This document shows, one piece after another, positions 17,603 through 25,245 of a DNA stretch of 35,244 bases. Numbering within the stretch: the stretch's first letter is position 1; every line of letters starts with the position of its first letter. The notes beneath the pieces are model-generated. The model saw only the letters and a program-made list of their open reading frames with translations. It was not told where the DNA came from and made no database searches. A program made the position numbers and the translations under genes. Origin of the DNA: Gemmatimonadales bacterium (GTDB lineage: Bacteria > Gemmatimonadota > Gemmatimonadetes > Palauibacterales > Palauibacteraceae); assembly GCA_009838765.1 (NCBI GenBank), contig VXQX01000061.1, positions 1 through 35,244 on the forward strand, in the 5' to 3' direction.

Positions 17603-19546
17603 ATGAACGATCCCCAGGTTTCCATCCTGCTCCCCGACGGCTCCTCGAAGCGGCTGCCGCGCGGCTCGAGCGCCGCCGACCTCGCCGCGGTGATCGGTCC
17701 CGGGCTGGCCCGGGCCGCCGTGGCCGCGCGCGTGAACGACGAACTCGCGGATCTCTCGGCCGTGCTGCCGGATGGGGCGGAAGTCGCGATCGTGACGCGC
17801 CGTGACGAGGACCCCGACGCGCTCTACGTCCTTCGCCACTCCGCGGCGCACGCGCTCGCCACCGCCGTGCGCGAGCGATATCCGGGGGCGGGGATCGGCT
17901 TCGGGCCTCCGATCGACGATGGCTTCTACTACGACTTCGAGGTGCCGACGCCCTTCACGCCGGAGGACCTGGAAGAAATCGAGCGCACGATGGCCGAAGT
18001 CGCGGGGGCGGACGATCCGTTCGAGCGCCGCGAGGTCACGCGCGACGAGGCCCTGGAACTGTTCGCGGACGATCCGCTGAAGCTGGAGCGGCTGGAGGAG
18101 ATTCCCGAGGGCGAGGCGATTTCCGTCTATCGGAACGGGCCGTTCCTCGACCTGTGCCGGGGACCGCACGCCCCCCGCACGAGCGAGATCCGACACTTCC
18201 GGCTTCTCAGCGCCGCGGGGGCCTATTGGCGCGGCGACGAGCGCCGACAGATGCTCCAGCGCATCTACGGCACGGCCTTCTACTCCCGGGAAGCACTGGA
18301 TGCGTACATCGCCCGCCTCGAGGAGGCCCGCAAGCGCGATCACCGGAAGCTGGGCAGGGAACTGGACCTGTTCTCGATCCAGGACGAGATCGGCCCCGGG
18401 CTGGTGTGCTGGCACCCGAAGGGCGCCCGCGTGCAGCTCGAGTTGAGGCGCTGGATCGAAGACCTTCAGGAGGCGCACGGCTACGACTTCGTCTACACGC
18501 CGCACATCTCCGGCGAGGCGCTCTTCCGGCGCTCCGGGCACCTCCCGAACTACGCGGAGAACATGTACCCCCGGATGGCGGACGAGGACGGCGAAGCGTT
18601 CCGCGTGAAGCCGATGAACTGTCCGGGACACATCACGATCTACGCGGCGAACCCCCGCAGCTACCGCGACCTTCCGGTGCGCCTCGCCGAGATTGCGAAC
18701 GTGTACCGCCACGAACGGTCGGGGACGCTGCACGGGCTGCTGCGCGTGCGCATGCTCACGATGGACGACGGGCACGTCTTCTGCACTCCCGAGCAGATCG
18801 AGGAGGAGATCTTCATCTGCCTGAAACTCGTCGACACGGTGATGACGACGCTGGGCCTCGACTACCGGTTCGATCTTTCCACGCGTCCGGACGGGGACAA
18901 GCGGATCGGCGGCGACGAGGTCTGGGACGTGGCGGAAGACGCGTTGCGCGACGCGCTGGAGCGCGGAGGGCTGGAGTACGAGCTGGACGAGGGCGGAGGC
19001 GCGTTCTACGGCCCCAAGATCGACATCAAGTACAAGGACGCGATCGGACGCGAGTGGCAGGGGGCCACGATCCAGTTGGACTTCAACCTTCCCGACCGCT
19101 TCGAGCTCGAGTACATGGGGGCGGACAACAAGCCGCACCGGCCCGTGCTGATCCACCGCGCCATCTTCGGCACCCTGGAGCGCTTCACCGGCGTGCTCAT
19201 CGAGCACTTCGCCGGCGCGTTCCCTCCGTGGCTCGCGCCCGTCCAGGTCCGCGTGCTCCCGATTACGGACGCGCACGCGGCGGCCGCCGGGGATATCCGG
19301 GACCGGCTCGCCGCGGAGGGGCTGCGCGTGGAGCTCGACGCCCGCTCCGACACGCTCGGCTACCGCATCCGCGACGGCGAACTGCAGAAGGTCCCCTACC
19401 TCCTCGTCGTCGGAGACCGCGAAATCGAGGCCGGCACCGTCGCCGTCCGCGCCCGCGGCGCCGAGCGCAAACAGGAAGTCGTCCCCCTCGACGACTTCGT
19501 ATCCCGGATCCGTCGTCGCGTCGAGGCCCGATCCCTCGACACGTGA
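17603..19546 (+). CDS. thrS: Threonine--tRNA ligase
   Basis: ThrRS charges tRNA-Thr. All standard domains are present in 647 residues: TGS (1-66), editing domain with HSAAH (79-83) and CRGPH (185-189), catalytic core (about 250-540) and anticodon-binding domain (about 545-640). The editing zinc-type ligands His79, His83, Cys185 and His189 are intact. The active-site zinc ligands Cys340 (MNCPGH), His391 and the His in LIHRAIFG are also kept. The motif usually written RVRGFTQDDAHIFC reads RVRMLTMDDGHVFC (381-394), an unusual variant. The ATG at 17603 lies 4 nt after the protease gene. No T-box leader is present. infC lies 212 nt downstream. Confidence 0.97.
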   Translation: MNDPQVSILLPDGSSKRLPRGSSAADLAAVIGPGLARAAVAARVNDELADLSAVLPDGAEVAIVTRRDEDPDALYVLRHSAAHALATAVRERYPGAGIGFGPPIDDGFYYDFEVPTPFTPEDLEEIERTMAEVAGADDPFERREVTRDEALELFADDPLKLERLEEIPEGEAISVYRNGPFLDLCRGPHAPRTSEIRHFRLLSAAGAYWRGDERRQMLQRIYGTAFYSREALDAYIARLEEARKRDHRKLGRELDLFSIQDEIGPGLVCWHPKGARVQLELRRWIEDLQEAHGYDFVYTPHISGEALFRRSGHLPNYAENMYPRMADEDGEAFRVKPMNCPGHITIYAANPRSYRDLPVRLAEIANVYRHERSGTLHGLLRVRMLTMDDGHVFCTPEQIEEEIFICLKLVDTVMTTLGLDYRFDLSTRPDGDKRIGGDEVWDVAEDALRDALERGGLEYELDEGGGAFYGPKIDIKYKDAIGREWQGATIQLDFNLPDRFELEYMGADNKPHRPVLIHRAIFGTLERFTGVLIEHFAGAFPPWLAPVQVRVLPITDAHAAAAGDIRDRLAAEGLRVELDARSDTLGYRIRDGELQKVPYLLVVGDREIEAGTVAVRARGAERKQEVVPLDDFVSRIRRRVEARSLDT

Positions 19547-19673
19547 CGTCTACCGGTTCCCCCACTGGCAGTCGTTGACAGCAGGACCGCTCGGGGGCAC
19601 TTTCCGGGCGTTGAAAAACCGACAAGCGGGGCCGCGATGCCCCCACCCTATCGGCGTACGAAATCGTGCTGCT

Positions 19674-19714
19674 GCCGGGTCGATGGAGCACCCCCCTGAG
19701 GGGCGTGCCTTCGT
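19674..19714 (+). promoter_or_regulatory. infC leader: putative antiterminator and apical hairpin
   Basis: GCCGGG at 19674-19679 can pair with CCCGGT at 19716-19721, which is the left arm of the terminator hairpin. The two folds are therefore mutually exclusive. The loop between them holds a strong hairpin: GCAC (19688-19691) and CCCC (19693-19696) pair with GGGG (19700-19703) and GTGC (19705-19708) around a TGA loop. A further 5-bp hairpin is at 19628-19643. This is the layout of a transcription attenuator. In Bacillus the infC-rpmI-rplT leader is attenuated by L20, so L20 is a natural candidate ligand. No L20-site consensus was checked. Confidence 0.5.
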
Positions 19715-19748
19715 GCCCGGTCGGTCGTCGCCGAACCGGGCTTTTCTT
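19715..19748 (+). terminator. Intrinsic terminator just before infC
   Basis: GCCCGGT (19716 region) pairs with ACCGGGC (ending 19741). The stem is extended by CGG/CCG with one bulged A, and TTTTCTT follows at 19742-19748. It ends only 10 nt before the infC start codon. It could end thrS transcripts, but its position inside the infC leader fits attenuation better. Confidence 0.75.
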
Positions 19749-19758
19749 ATGAGGTGAA

Positions 19759-20271
19759 GTGAACGGAGATCCCAGAGTCAACGACAAGATCCGGATCAGC
19801 CCGATCCGGCTCATCGATGAAGAGGGCAATCAGCTCGGCATCGTCGCAACGGACGAAGCTCGCGGCCTCGCGGCCGAACGCGGGCTCGACCTGGTGGAGG
19901 TGGCGCCCGGCGCGCGACCGCCCGTCTGCCGGCTCATGGATTTCGGAAAGTACAAGTACGCGCAGGCGAGAAAAGCGCGGGAAGCGAAGAAGAAACAGCA
20001 CATCATAAACGTCAAGGAAGTGAAGCTGCGGCCGAAGATCGAGGCGCACGACATCGACTTCAAGATGCGGCACGCCCGCCGGTTCCTTTCCGATGGCGAC
20101 AAGGTGAAGTTCACGCTCATGTTCCGGGGCCGCGAAGTCACGCACCCGGAGCGCGGGCGACGGATTCTCGAGATGGTGAAGGAAGAGTTGGAGGACATCG
20201 CGGTGGTGGAGTCGGACATCACGCATGAGGGTCGCACGATGACCATGCTGATGGGACCGCACCGCACGTAG
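19759..20271 (+). CDS. infC: Translation initiation factor IF-3
   Basis: IF-3 binds the 30S subunit, prevents 50S joining and checks start-codon pairing. The 170-residue sequence has the N-domain ([24 protein letters not shown] through [26 protein letters not shown]), a Lys-rich linker, and the C-domain ([18 protein letters not shown] and [11 protein letters not shown]). The N-terminus fits the family when translation starts at GTG 19759, with GAGGTGAA right upstream. infC in E. coli uses the rare AUU, and here the start is also not AUG. The operon continues with rpmI (61 nt) and rplT. Expression is probably tuned by the leader terminator. Confidence 0.96.
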   Translation: MNGDPRVNDKIRISPIRLIDEEGNQLGIVATDEARGLAAERGLDLVEVAPGARPPVCRLMDFGKYKYAQARKAREAKKKQHIINVKEVKLRPKIEAHDIDFKMRHARRFLSDGDKVKFTLMFRGREVTHPERGRRILEMVKEELEDIAVVESDITHEGRTMTMLMGPHRT

Positions 20272-20332
20272 CGGGCAACGACGACTCCGTCGCGGATGGC
20301 CAGGGACGGAGCTGAACCGGAGCAGACGCAAA

Positions 20333-20527
20333 ATGCCGAAAATGAAGACGAACCGGTCCGCCGCGAAGCGGTTTCGAAAGACCGGCAGCGGGAAATTCCG
20401 GCGCCGGCGTGCCTACCACAGCCACATCCTGACGAAGAAGAGCCCCAAGCGTAAGCGTCGGCTCCGGCAGGGGACCCTTGTGGCGAAAGCGGACGAGAAG
20501 CGGGTGAAGCGGCTTCTGGGAACCTAG
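20333..20527 (+). CDS. rpmI: 50S ribosomal protein L35
   Basis: The 64-residue basic protein has the L35 pattern: [20 protein letters not shown], then [23 protein letters not shown], ending VKRLL. It belongs to the large ribosomal subunit, near the exit-tunnel side. It lies between infC and rplT as in most bacteria. The ribosome site is modest (GGAGC about 20 nt upstream), which is consistent with translation linked to the upstream gene. Confidence 0.97.
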   Translation: MPKMKTNRSAAKRFRKTGSGKFRRRRAYHSHILTKKSPKRKRRLRQGTLVAKADEKRVKRLLGT

Positions 20528-20530
20528 CTC

Positions 20531-20578
20531 GGGCACGGGTTCGCCCTTGCCCCGCACAGTACCCGCCCAGTACCCGGC
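20531..20578 (+). other. Hairpin and short direct repeat between rpmI and rplT
   Basis: GGGCACGGG (20531-20539) pairs with CCCTTGCCC (20544-20552) around a TTCG loop with one mismatch. Two 11-bp units beginning CAGTACCCG (20557-20567 and 20568-20578) follow and differ at one base. The position between the L35 and L20 genes makes an RNA role in L20-dependent control conceivable but unproven. Confidence 0.4.
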
Positions 20579-20611
20579 AAGTCTCAGTATCAGGAATCAG
20601 GAGGTGCGGCC

Positions 20612-20968
20612 ATGCCACGCGCGACGAGCAGCGTTGCACGCAACCGTCGAAAGAAGAAGATCCTCAAGGAAGCCCGCGGCCAGTTCGGAGCGCGTTCGAA
20701 GCTCTATCGCACCGCGAAGAACTCCGTCGAGCGCGGCTGGGCCTATGCCTACGTCGATCGGCGCAGGAAGAAGCGTGACTTTCGCCGACTGTGGATCGCC
20801 CGCATCAACGCCGCGGCCCGTCAGAACGGTATCTCATATTCCCGGTTCGTCAGCGGGCTGAAGAGCGCCGGCGTCGACCTCAACCGCAAGGTGCTCGCGG
20901 ACCTCGCCATCCGGGATCCGGCCGCCTTTACCAAGCTCGTCGAGGTGGCCAAAGCGCACGGCCCATGA
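20612..20968 (+). CDS. rplT: 50S ribosomal protein L20
   Basis: L20 is an early assembly protein of the 50S subunit and, in several bacteria, represses its own operon. The 118-residue sequence shows [35 protein letters not shown], then [30 protein letters not shown] and the C-terminal RNA-binding domain ending FTKLVEVAK. The ATG has an excellent site, CAGGAGGTG. Its stop overlaps the pheS start (ATGA), so pheS translation should be coupled to L20 synthesis. Confidence 0.98.
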   Translation: MPRATSSVARNRRKKKILKEARGQFGARSKLYRTAKNSVERGWAYAYVDRRRKKRDFRRLWIARINAAARQNGISYSRFVSGLKSAGVDLNRKVLADLAIRDPAAFTKLVEVAKAHGP

Positions 20969-21999
20969 CCCCGGCCGGAGCGTCTCTCCTCGACCGGCTC
21001 GCCGCCATCGAGGGGAAGGGGCTCGCCGCGATCGGGGAGGCCGCGGACTCCGCCGCGCTCGAGTCCGCGCGCGTCGAATACCTGGGCCGTAACGGTCAAC
21101 TGGCCGACATCATGTCCCTGATCGGCACGGTCGAACCGCGGGCCCGCCGTGACGTTGGACAACGCGCGAACGCCGTGAAGACAGTATTGCGCGACGCCCT
21201 CGAAGCGCGGGCCGGGTCTCTGGAGAGCGCCACGGCCGGCCCGAGAGCGCGCATCGACCTGACCCTTCCGGCCCGCGGGCGCTGGGTCGGCGGCGTGCAC
21301 CCCGTGACCCGGGTCATCGACGAGATCTGCGAGATCTTCGCCGAACTCGGCTTCACGAGTGTGCTCGGGCCCGAGATCGAGTCCACCTGGTACAACTTCA
21401 CCGCGCTCAACATCCCGCTCGATCATCCCGCCGCGGACATGATGGACACCTTCTACCTGGAGAAGGACGTCGTGCTGCGGACGCACACTTCCCCCGTCCA
21501 GGCGCGCGTGATGGAGGCCTTCCGGCCACCCGTCCGCGTCGTCGTGCCGGGGCTCGCGTACCGGCGCGACTCCTTCGATCCGTCGCACGCTCCCGCCTTC
21601 GAGCAGATCGAGGGGCTCGCGGTCGACGAAGGCGTGGATTTCGTGGAGTTCCGCGCCGCGATCGAGCACTTCGTCCACCACTTCTTCGGTCCGGGGACGA
21701 AGAGCCGATTCCGGCCGTCCTTCTACCCCTTCACCGAGCCTTCGGCGGAGGTGGACGTGTCGTGTACGGTGTGCGCCGGGGGCAGCTGCTCCACCTGCAA
21801 GCGCACGGGATGGATCACGATCATGGGAAGCGGAATGGTGGATCCCGCGGTCTTCGAGGCCGTGGGCTACGATTCGGAGCGTTACACGGGCTATGCGTTC
21901 GGGATGGGACCGGCCCGCATCGCGATGGTGCGGCACGGGATTCCCGACATGCGGCTCCTCTACGAGGGGGAGATGAGCTTCCTGCAGCAGTTCGCATGA
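20965..21999 (+). CDS. pheS: Phenylalanine--tRNA ligase alpha subunit
   Basis: PheS forms the catalytic half of the (alpha-beta)2 PheRS. The protein has 344 residues. An N-terminal coiled coil (about 1-80) binds tRNA. The class II core includes [14 protein letters not shown], the motif-2 region [20 protein letters not shown] and motif 3 [15 protein letters not shown] four-cysteine loop, Cys267, Cys270, Cys275 and Cys278, precedes [13 protein letters not shown]. This insert also occurs in Bacillus-type PheS and may hold a metal. Ala in GYAFGMG sits where the family keeps a small residue for Phe recognition. Start and stop overlap rplT and pheT by four bases. Confidence 0.97.
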   Translation: MTPAGASLLDRLAAIEGKGLAAIGEAADSAALESARVEYLGRNGQLADIMSLIGTVEPRARRDVGQRANAVKTVLRDALEARAGSLESATAGPRARIDLTLPARGRWVGGVHPVTRVIDEICEIFAELGFTSVLGPEIESTWYNFTALNIPLDHPAADMMDTFYLEKDVVLRTHTSPVQARVMEAFRPPVRVVVPGLAYRRDSFDPSHAPAFEQIEGLAVDEGVDFVEFRAAIEHFVHHFFGPGTKSRFRPSFYPFTEPSAEVDVSCTVCAGGSCSTCKRTGWITIMGSGMVDPAVFEAVGYDSERYTGYAFGMGPARIAMVRHGIPDMRLLYEGEMSFLQQFA

Positions 22000-24485
22000 A
22001 CATCTCGTTCAACTGGATCGACGAACTGGCCGGACTGCGCGGGGAGTTGCGCGATCCACGGGTCCTGGCGGAGCGCGTGACGATGACCGCCGCCGCGGTC
22101 GAGAAGATCGAGACCGTGGGCGCGGGGCTGGATGGGATCGTCGTGTCCCGCGTCCTCGAGACCCGTCCGCACCCGAACGCGGATCGCCTCACCCTCTGCA
22201 AGGTGGACCGGGGTGCCGGCGAGGCGCTCGACGTGGTGTGCGGGGCTCCCGTGATCGCCACCGGAGGATTCTATCCGCACGTGGCTCCCGGCGGAGAGCT
22301 GCCCGGCGGCTTCCGCATCGAGAGTCGCAAGATCCGCGGCGAGTCGAGTCACGGCATGCTGTGCTCGGAAGCCGAACTCGAGTTGGGCCGCGACAAGGGA
22401 GGCATCCTGCGCCTCGCCGACGGGCTCGAGCCGGGTACGCCGCTCGCGGCGGCGCTCGGTCTGCCCGATACGCGTCTCGCGCTGGATCTGAACCCGAACC
22501 GGGTCGACCTCGCCTGCCACCTGGGCGTCGCGCGGGAAGTGGGAGGGCCTCCGGCGCCGCGCGACTTCGGGGTCCCGGCGTGGTCGGCCGAGTGGCGGGA
22601 CGGCGAGTCCGAGGTGAGCGGAGCCGGGGTCACGGTTCGCATCGAGGATCTCGGCCGATGTTCGCGCTATATGGCCGCCGTGATCCGGGGGGTCAGGGTC
22701 GGGCCGTCGCCGCCGTGGCTCGCGGGCCGGCTCCTCGCGGTGGGCGCGCGTCCGATCAGCAACGTCGTCGACGCGACCAATTACGTCCTTCACGAGTGCA
22801 ACCAGCCCCTGCATGCCTTCGATCTCGCGCGGCTGTCCGGCGCGGAGATCCGCGTGCGGCCGGCCGAGGCGGGGGAGCCGCTGACAACGCTCGATGGCCA
22901 GGAGCACAAGCTGACGCGCGGCCAGACGGTGATCGCCGACCGCGATCGTGCGATCGCCCTCGCGGGCGTTATGGGAGGGCTCGACACGGAGGTGACGGAG
23001 GACACCGTCGATCTGCTCATCGAGTGCGCGTCGTTCGATCCGGCCGGCGTGCGGCGGACCCGAACCGGCGCGGGGCTCTCCACCGACGCGTCCTACCGCT
23101 TCGAGCGGGGGATCGATGTGCACGCGCAGGAGCGGGCGCTTGCGCGCTGCGTGGAACTCATCCTCGCGACGGCCGGCGGCGAGGCGGACGTCGTCGGCAT
23201 CCGTGTGGGCCCGGCCCCGACGCCGGTTCCGCCGATCGACGTCCGCGTGAGTCGCGTGAACCAGGTACTCGGGTTCGGCCTCGACGGGGCGGCGGTCCGC
23301 GCGGCGCTCGAGCCAATCGGCTTCGAGACCCTCTCCGTACCGGACGGCGGCGATGGCGCGAGTGGAGCAGGCGACCTGCTGCGCGTCTCCGTGCCCGGGT
23401 GGCGCACCGACGTCGCCCGGGAGATCGATCTCGTGGAGGAAGTCGCGCGTCGCGTGGGATACGACGCCGCGGCGGGCCAGGACCGCAGGTTCCGGCCGAG
23501 CGCCGTTCCCGCGGACCCGCGGGTCGAAAAGGCGGCGCGGGTGCGGGAGTTGCTCACCGGACGCGGACTCCTCGAGGCCCGCAGCCTGAGTTTCATGCCG
23601 GAGGACTACCGGGGGAATCGCGCCGTCGTTTCGGTGCCGAACCCGCTCTCGGCGGAGGAGAGCTGCCTGCGCTCCGCCATGGTCCCCGTGCTGCTCAGGC
23701 GGCTGGAACACAACTATGCGCGCGGCAACCGCAACGTGCGCCTGTTCGAACTCGGCACCGTGTTCGGGTACGCGGCCGGCCCGGGCCGGAAAGAGGACGC
23801 GGCCGGAATCGACCGTTTCGAGGAGTCCGGAAGAGTGGGCGCCGTCGTCGCCGGTGCGCGGCGTCCCGATCACTGGTCGGGGCCGGGACTCGACTTCGAT
23901 TTGTGGGACCTCAAGGAGATCGCTGGATCGTTCGCGGATCGCCTGTGCGGAGCGACGCTGGAGCCACGCGACGGCGCCGGGGCCGCGGCGGCGGAGGGGC
24001 GAGGAGCGTCTCTCGCGGGCCCCTGGCTCTCGCGCGGCGGCTTCCGGGCCGTGAAGGACGGCCGCACGGTCGGCGTTGCGGGAGCGGTGGACGGGGCGTC
24101 CGTCGACGCGCCTCCCTGGGCCGCGCCCGCGTTCGCGCTCGAGTTCGATCTCGCCGCCGTCGAGGGACGGCCCGTGCCCGCCTACCGAAAGACCTCGCCG
24201 TTCCCGGCCGTGCGCCGCGACCTCTCCATGACGGTTCCGCGAGGCGTGCCCGCCGCGGACATCGAGCGGGCGGCGAGAGAAGCCACCTCCGATCTGTTGC
24301 GTGACGTACGCCTCTTCGATGTCTACTCGGGAGAGGAGATCGAGGGCGGTCGCCTCGGCCTGGCATGGACGTTTCGCTTCCGTGCTCCCGACCGTACGCT
24401 CACGGATCAGGATGTCGAAGCGGAGATGTCCGCCCTTTCCATCGCCCTGGAGAAACGGTTCGGTGCCAGAATCCGGAGGTCCTGA
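21996..24485 (+). CDS. pheT: Phenylalanine--tRNA ligase beta subunit
   Basis: PheT has 829 residues, within the family range. Order of domains: N-terminal B1, EMAP-like tRNA-binding domain (about 40-155, with HPNADRLTLCKV), B3/B4 editing domain (about 200-390, with NVVDATNYVLHECNQPLHAFD), B5 (about 400-480), a catalytic-like core (about 490-700) and a C-terminal FDX-ACB domain (last about 95 residues, with SPFPAVRRDLSM). The editing site hydrolyses Tyr-tRNA-Phe in characterised enzymes. The ATG at 21996 overlaps the pheS stop. The 3' end overlaps the next small gene by 23 nt. Confidence 0.97.
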   Translation: MNISFNWIDELAGLRGELRDPRVLAERVTMTAAAVEKIETVGAGLDGIVVSRVLETRPHPNADRLTLCKVDRGAGEALDVVCGAPVIATGGFYPHVAPGGELPGGFRIESRKIRGESSHGMLCSEAELELGRDKGGILRLADGLEPGTPLAAALGLPDTRLALDLNPNRVDLACHLGVAREVGGPPAPRDFGVPAWSAEWRDGESEVSGAGVTVRIEDLGRCSRYMAAVIRGVRVGPSPPWLAGRLLAVGARPISNVVDATNYVLHECNQPLHAFDLARLSGAEIRVRPAEAGEPLTTLDGQEHKLTRGQTVIADRDRAIALAGVMGGLDTEVTEDTVDLLIECASFDPAGVRRTRTGAGLSTDASYRFERGIDVHAQERALARCVELILATAGGEADVVGIRVGPAPTPVPPIDVRVSRVNQVLGFGLDGAAVRAALEPIGFETLSVPDGGDGASGAGDLLRVSVPGWRTDVAREIDLVEEVARRVGYDAAAGQDRRFRPSAVPADPRVEKAARVRELLTGRGLLEARSLSFMPEDYRGNRAVVSVPNPLSAEESCLRSAMVPVLLRRLEHNYARGNRNVRLFELGTVFGYAAGPGRKEDAAGIDRFEESGRVGAVVAGARRPDHWSGPGLDFDLWDLKEIAGSFADRLCGATLEPRDGAGAAAAEGRGASLAGPWLSRGGFRAVKDGRTVGVAGAVDGASVDAPPWAAPAFALEFDLAAVEGRPVPAYRKTSPFPAVRRDLSMTVPRGVPAADIERAAREATSDLLRDVRLFDVYSGEEIEGGRLGLAWTFRFRAPDRTLTDQDVEAEMSALSIALEKRFGARIRRS

Positions 24486-24723
24486 CCGGCAACGGGAAGT
24501 CGAGCGACTCCTCGACCGCCTCTCTCGGGTGGCGGGCAGGGTCGAGACCCGTTGGGAGGAAGCCCGGGTCGCCCGCCCGAGCGGACCGGCGCCCCCCGAT
24601 ATCGAGGAACGGTTCAAGGCGGTGACGGCGGAGAACCGTCGCCTGCGCGAGATGCTGGCCGAGGCCAGGGAACGGGCCGTGCGAATGCGCAACCGCCTGG
24701 CTCATGTGGAGGATGAGGTATGA
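24463..24723 (+). CDS. Small coiled-coil protein upstream of zapA (ZapB-like role possible)
   Basis: The predicted protein has 86 residues, starting at GTG 24463 within the end of pheT. Two helical, strongly charged heptad-like segments are visible. One is at about 8-34 (REVERLLDRLSRVAGRVE). The other is at about 48-84 (IEERFKAVTAENRRLREM and onward), separated by a Pro-rich hinge. There are no hydrophobic or catalytic motifs. Its stop overlaps the ATG of zapA, so the two are co-translated. Small coiled-coil genes beside zapA often encode ZapB-like division factors, but I cannot assign the family by sequence. The start is uncertain because the ribosome site is weak. Confidence 0.6.
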   Translation: MPESGGPDRQREVERLLDRLSRVAGRVETRWEEARVARPSGPAPPDIEERFKAVTAENRRLREMLAEARERAVRMRNRLAHVEDEV

Positions 24724-25025
24724 CTTCAGCGGATGAATCGCCTCCGGTCGGCGTGACGATCTTCGGCGATCGATACCGGATCCGGACGGATCGGGGGGAG
24801 GCGTACACGCGGGCGTGCGCGAAGTACGTGGACGACGCGATCCAGCGCGCGCATATGACGGGGGTGGCCGAGCCCCATCGCGCCGCGATCCTCGCCGCGC
24901 TCGAGATCACCGATGAACTCCTGCGGGCCCGCCAGGAGGTCGAGCAGCTCACGGCCGCCGTCGAGGTGCGGATCACGGAGGTAACCGAACGCCTTGAGTC
25001 CATCTCGGACAACACCGCGCCGTAG
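24720..25025 (+). CDS. zapA: Cell division protein ZapA
   Basis: ZapA bundles FtsZ filaments at mid-cell. The 101-residue protein has the compact N-terminal beta domain PVGVTIFGDRYRIRTD, followed by EAYTRACAKYVDDAIQRA. A long helix (about 55-95) forms the tetrameric coiled coil in known structures. The neighbourhood, pheT upstream and rny downstream, is typical. ATG 24720 overlaps the stop of the coiled-coil gene. Confidence 0.9.
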   Translation: MTSADESPPVGVTIFGDRYRIRTDRGEAYTRACAKYVDDAIQRAHMTGVAEPHRAAILAALEITDELLRARQEVEQLTAAVEVRITEVTERLESISDNTAP

Positions 25026-25039
25026 CAGTCGGCGACCGA

Positions 25040-25209
25040 ACTGTAGTGCGTCGTCCGCTTGCGGCGTGCAGAGTCCGGAGCAACGTTTCCTGGCCTGAGT
25101 TGGCAGTCGGTGTTGTGCCGTCCGCAAGGCGGCTTCGCATGAGCGTGGCCCCAGCTTCAGATAGATGATCGGCCGGAACGCATCGTTCCGGCCGACCTGA
25201 GCGGCATGC
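25040..25209 (+). ncRNA. ssrS: Structured RNA between zapA and rny, probable 6S RNA
   Basis: The 220-nt gap between zapA and rny has no plausible gene but folds well. Closing pairs join GTGCGT (25046-25051) and CCGC (25055-25058) with GCGG (25201-25204) and ATGCAC (25206-25211). A perfect 12-bp hairpin (25169-25180 with 25184-25195) stands on the 3' side, directly followed by CCTGAGCGGCAT. This resembles the 3' bubble hairpin of E. coli 6S RNA followed by CCTGCGGCGGCAT. An inner hairpin, GCCG-T-CC-GCAA-GG-CGGC (25117-25133), has a GNRA loop. 6S RNA, which binds the sigma-70 holoenzyme, is often encoded next to zapA. The 5' end is approximate and no promoter was identified. A long rny leader is the alternative. 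Confidence 0.55.
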
Positions 25210-25237
25210 ACCGGTGGATGAGTCCGCCGGTTTTTTT
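25210..25237 (+). terminator. Intrinsic terminator between the structured RNA and rny
   Basis: ACCGGTGGA (25210-25218) and TCCGCCGGT (25223-25231) form a 9-bp stem with one wobble pair and a TGAG loop. Seven T follow directly (25231-25237). It is a textbook Rho-independent terminator and the clearest in the window. It ends only 8 nt before the first possible rny start codon. Confidence 0.92.
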
Positions 25238-25245
25238 GTTCATAG

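Noticed and set aside
20965-21995. Cys-rich loop in PheS as a novel zinc insert
   Set aside because: The same CxxC...CxxC loop is known from Bacillus-type PheS, so it is not unusual.
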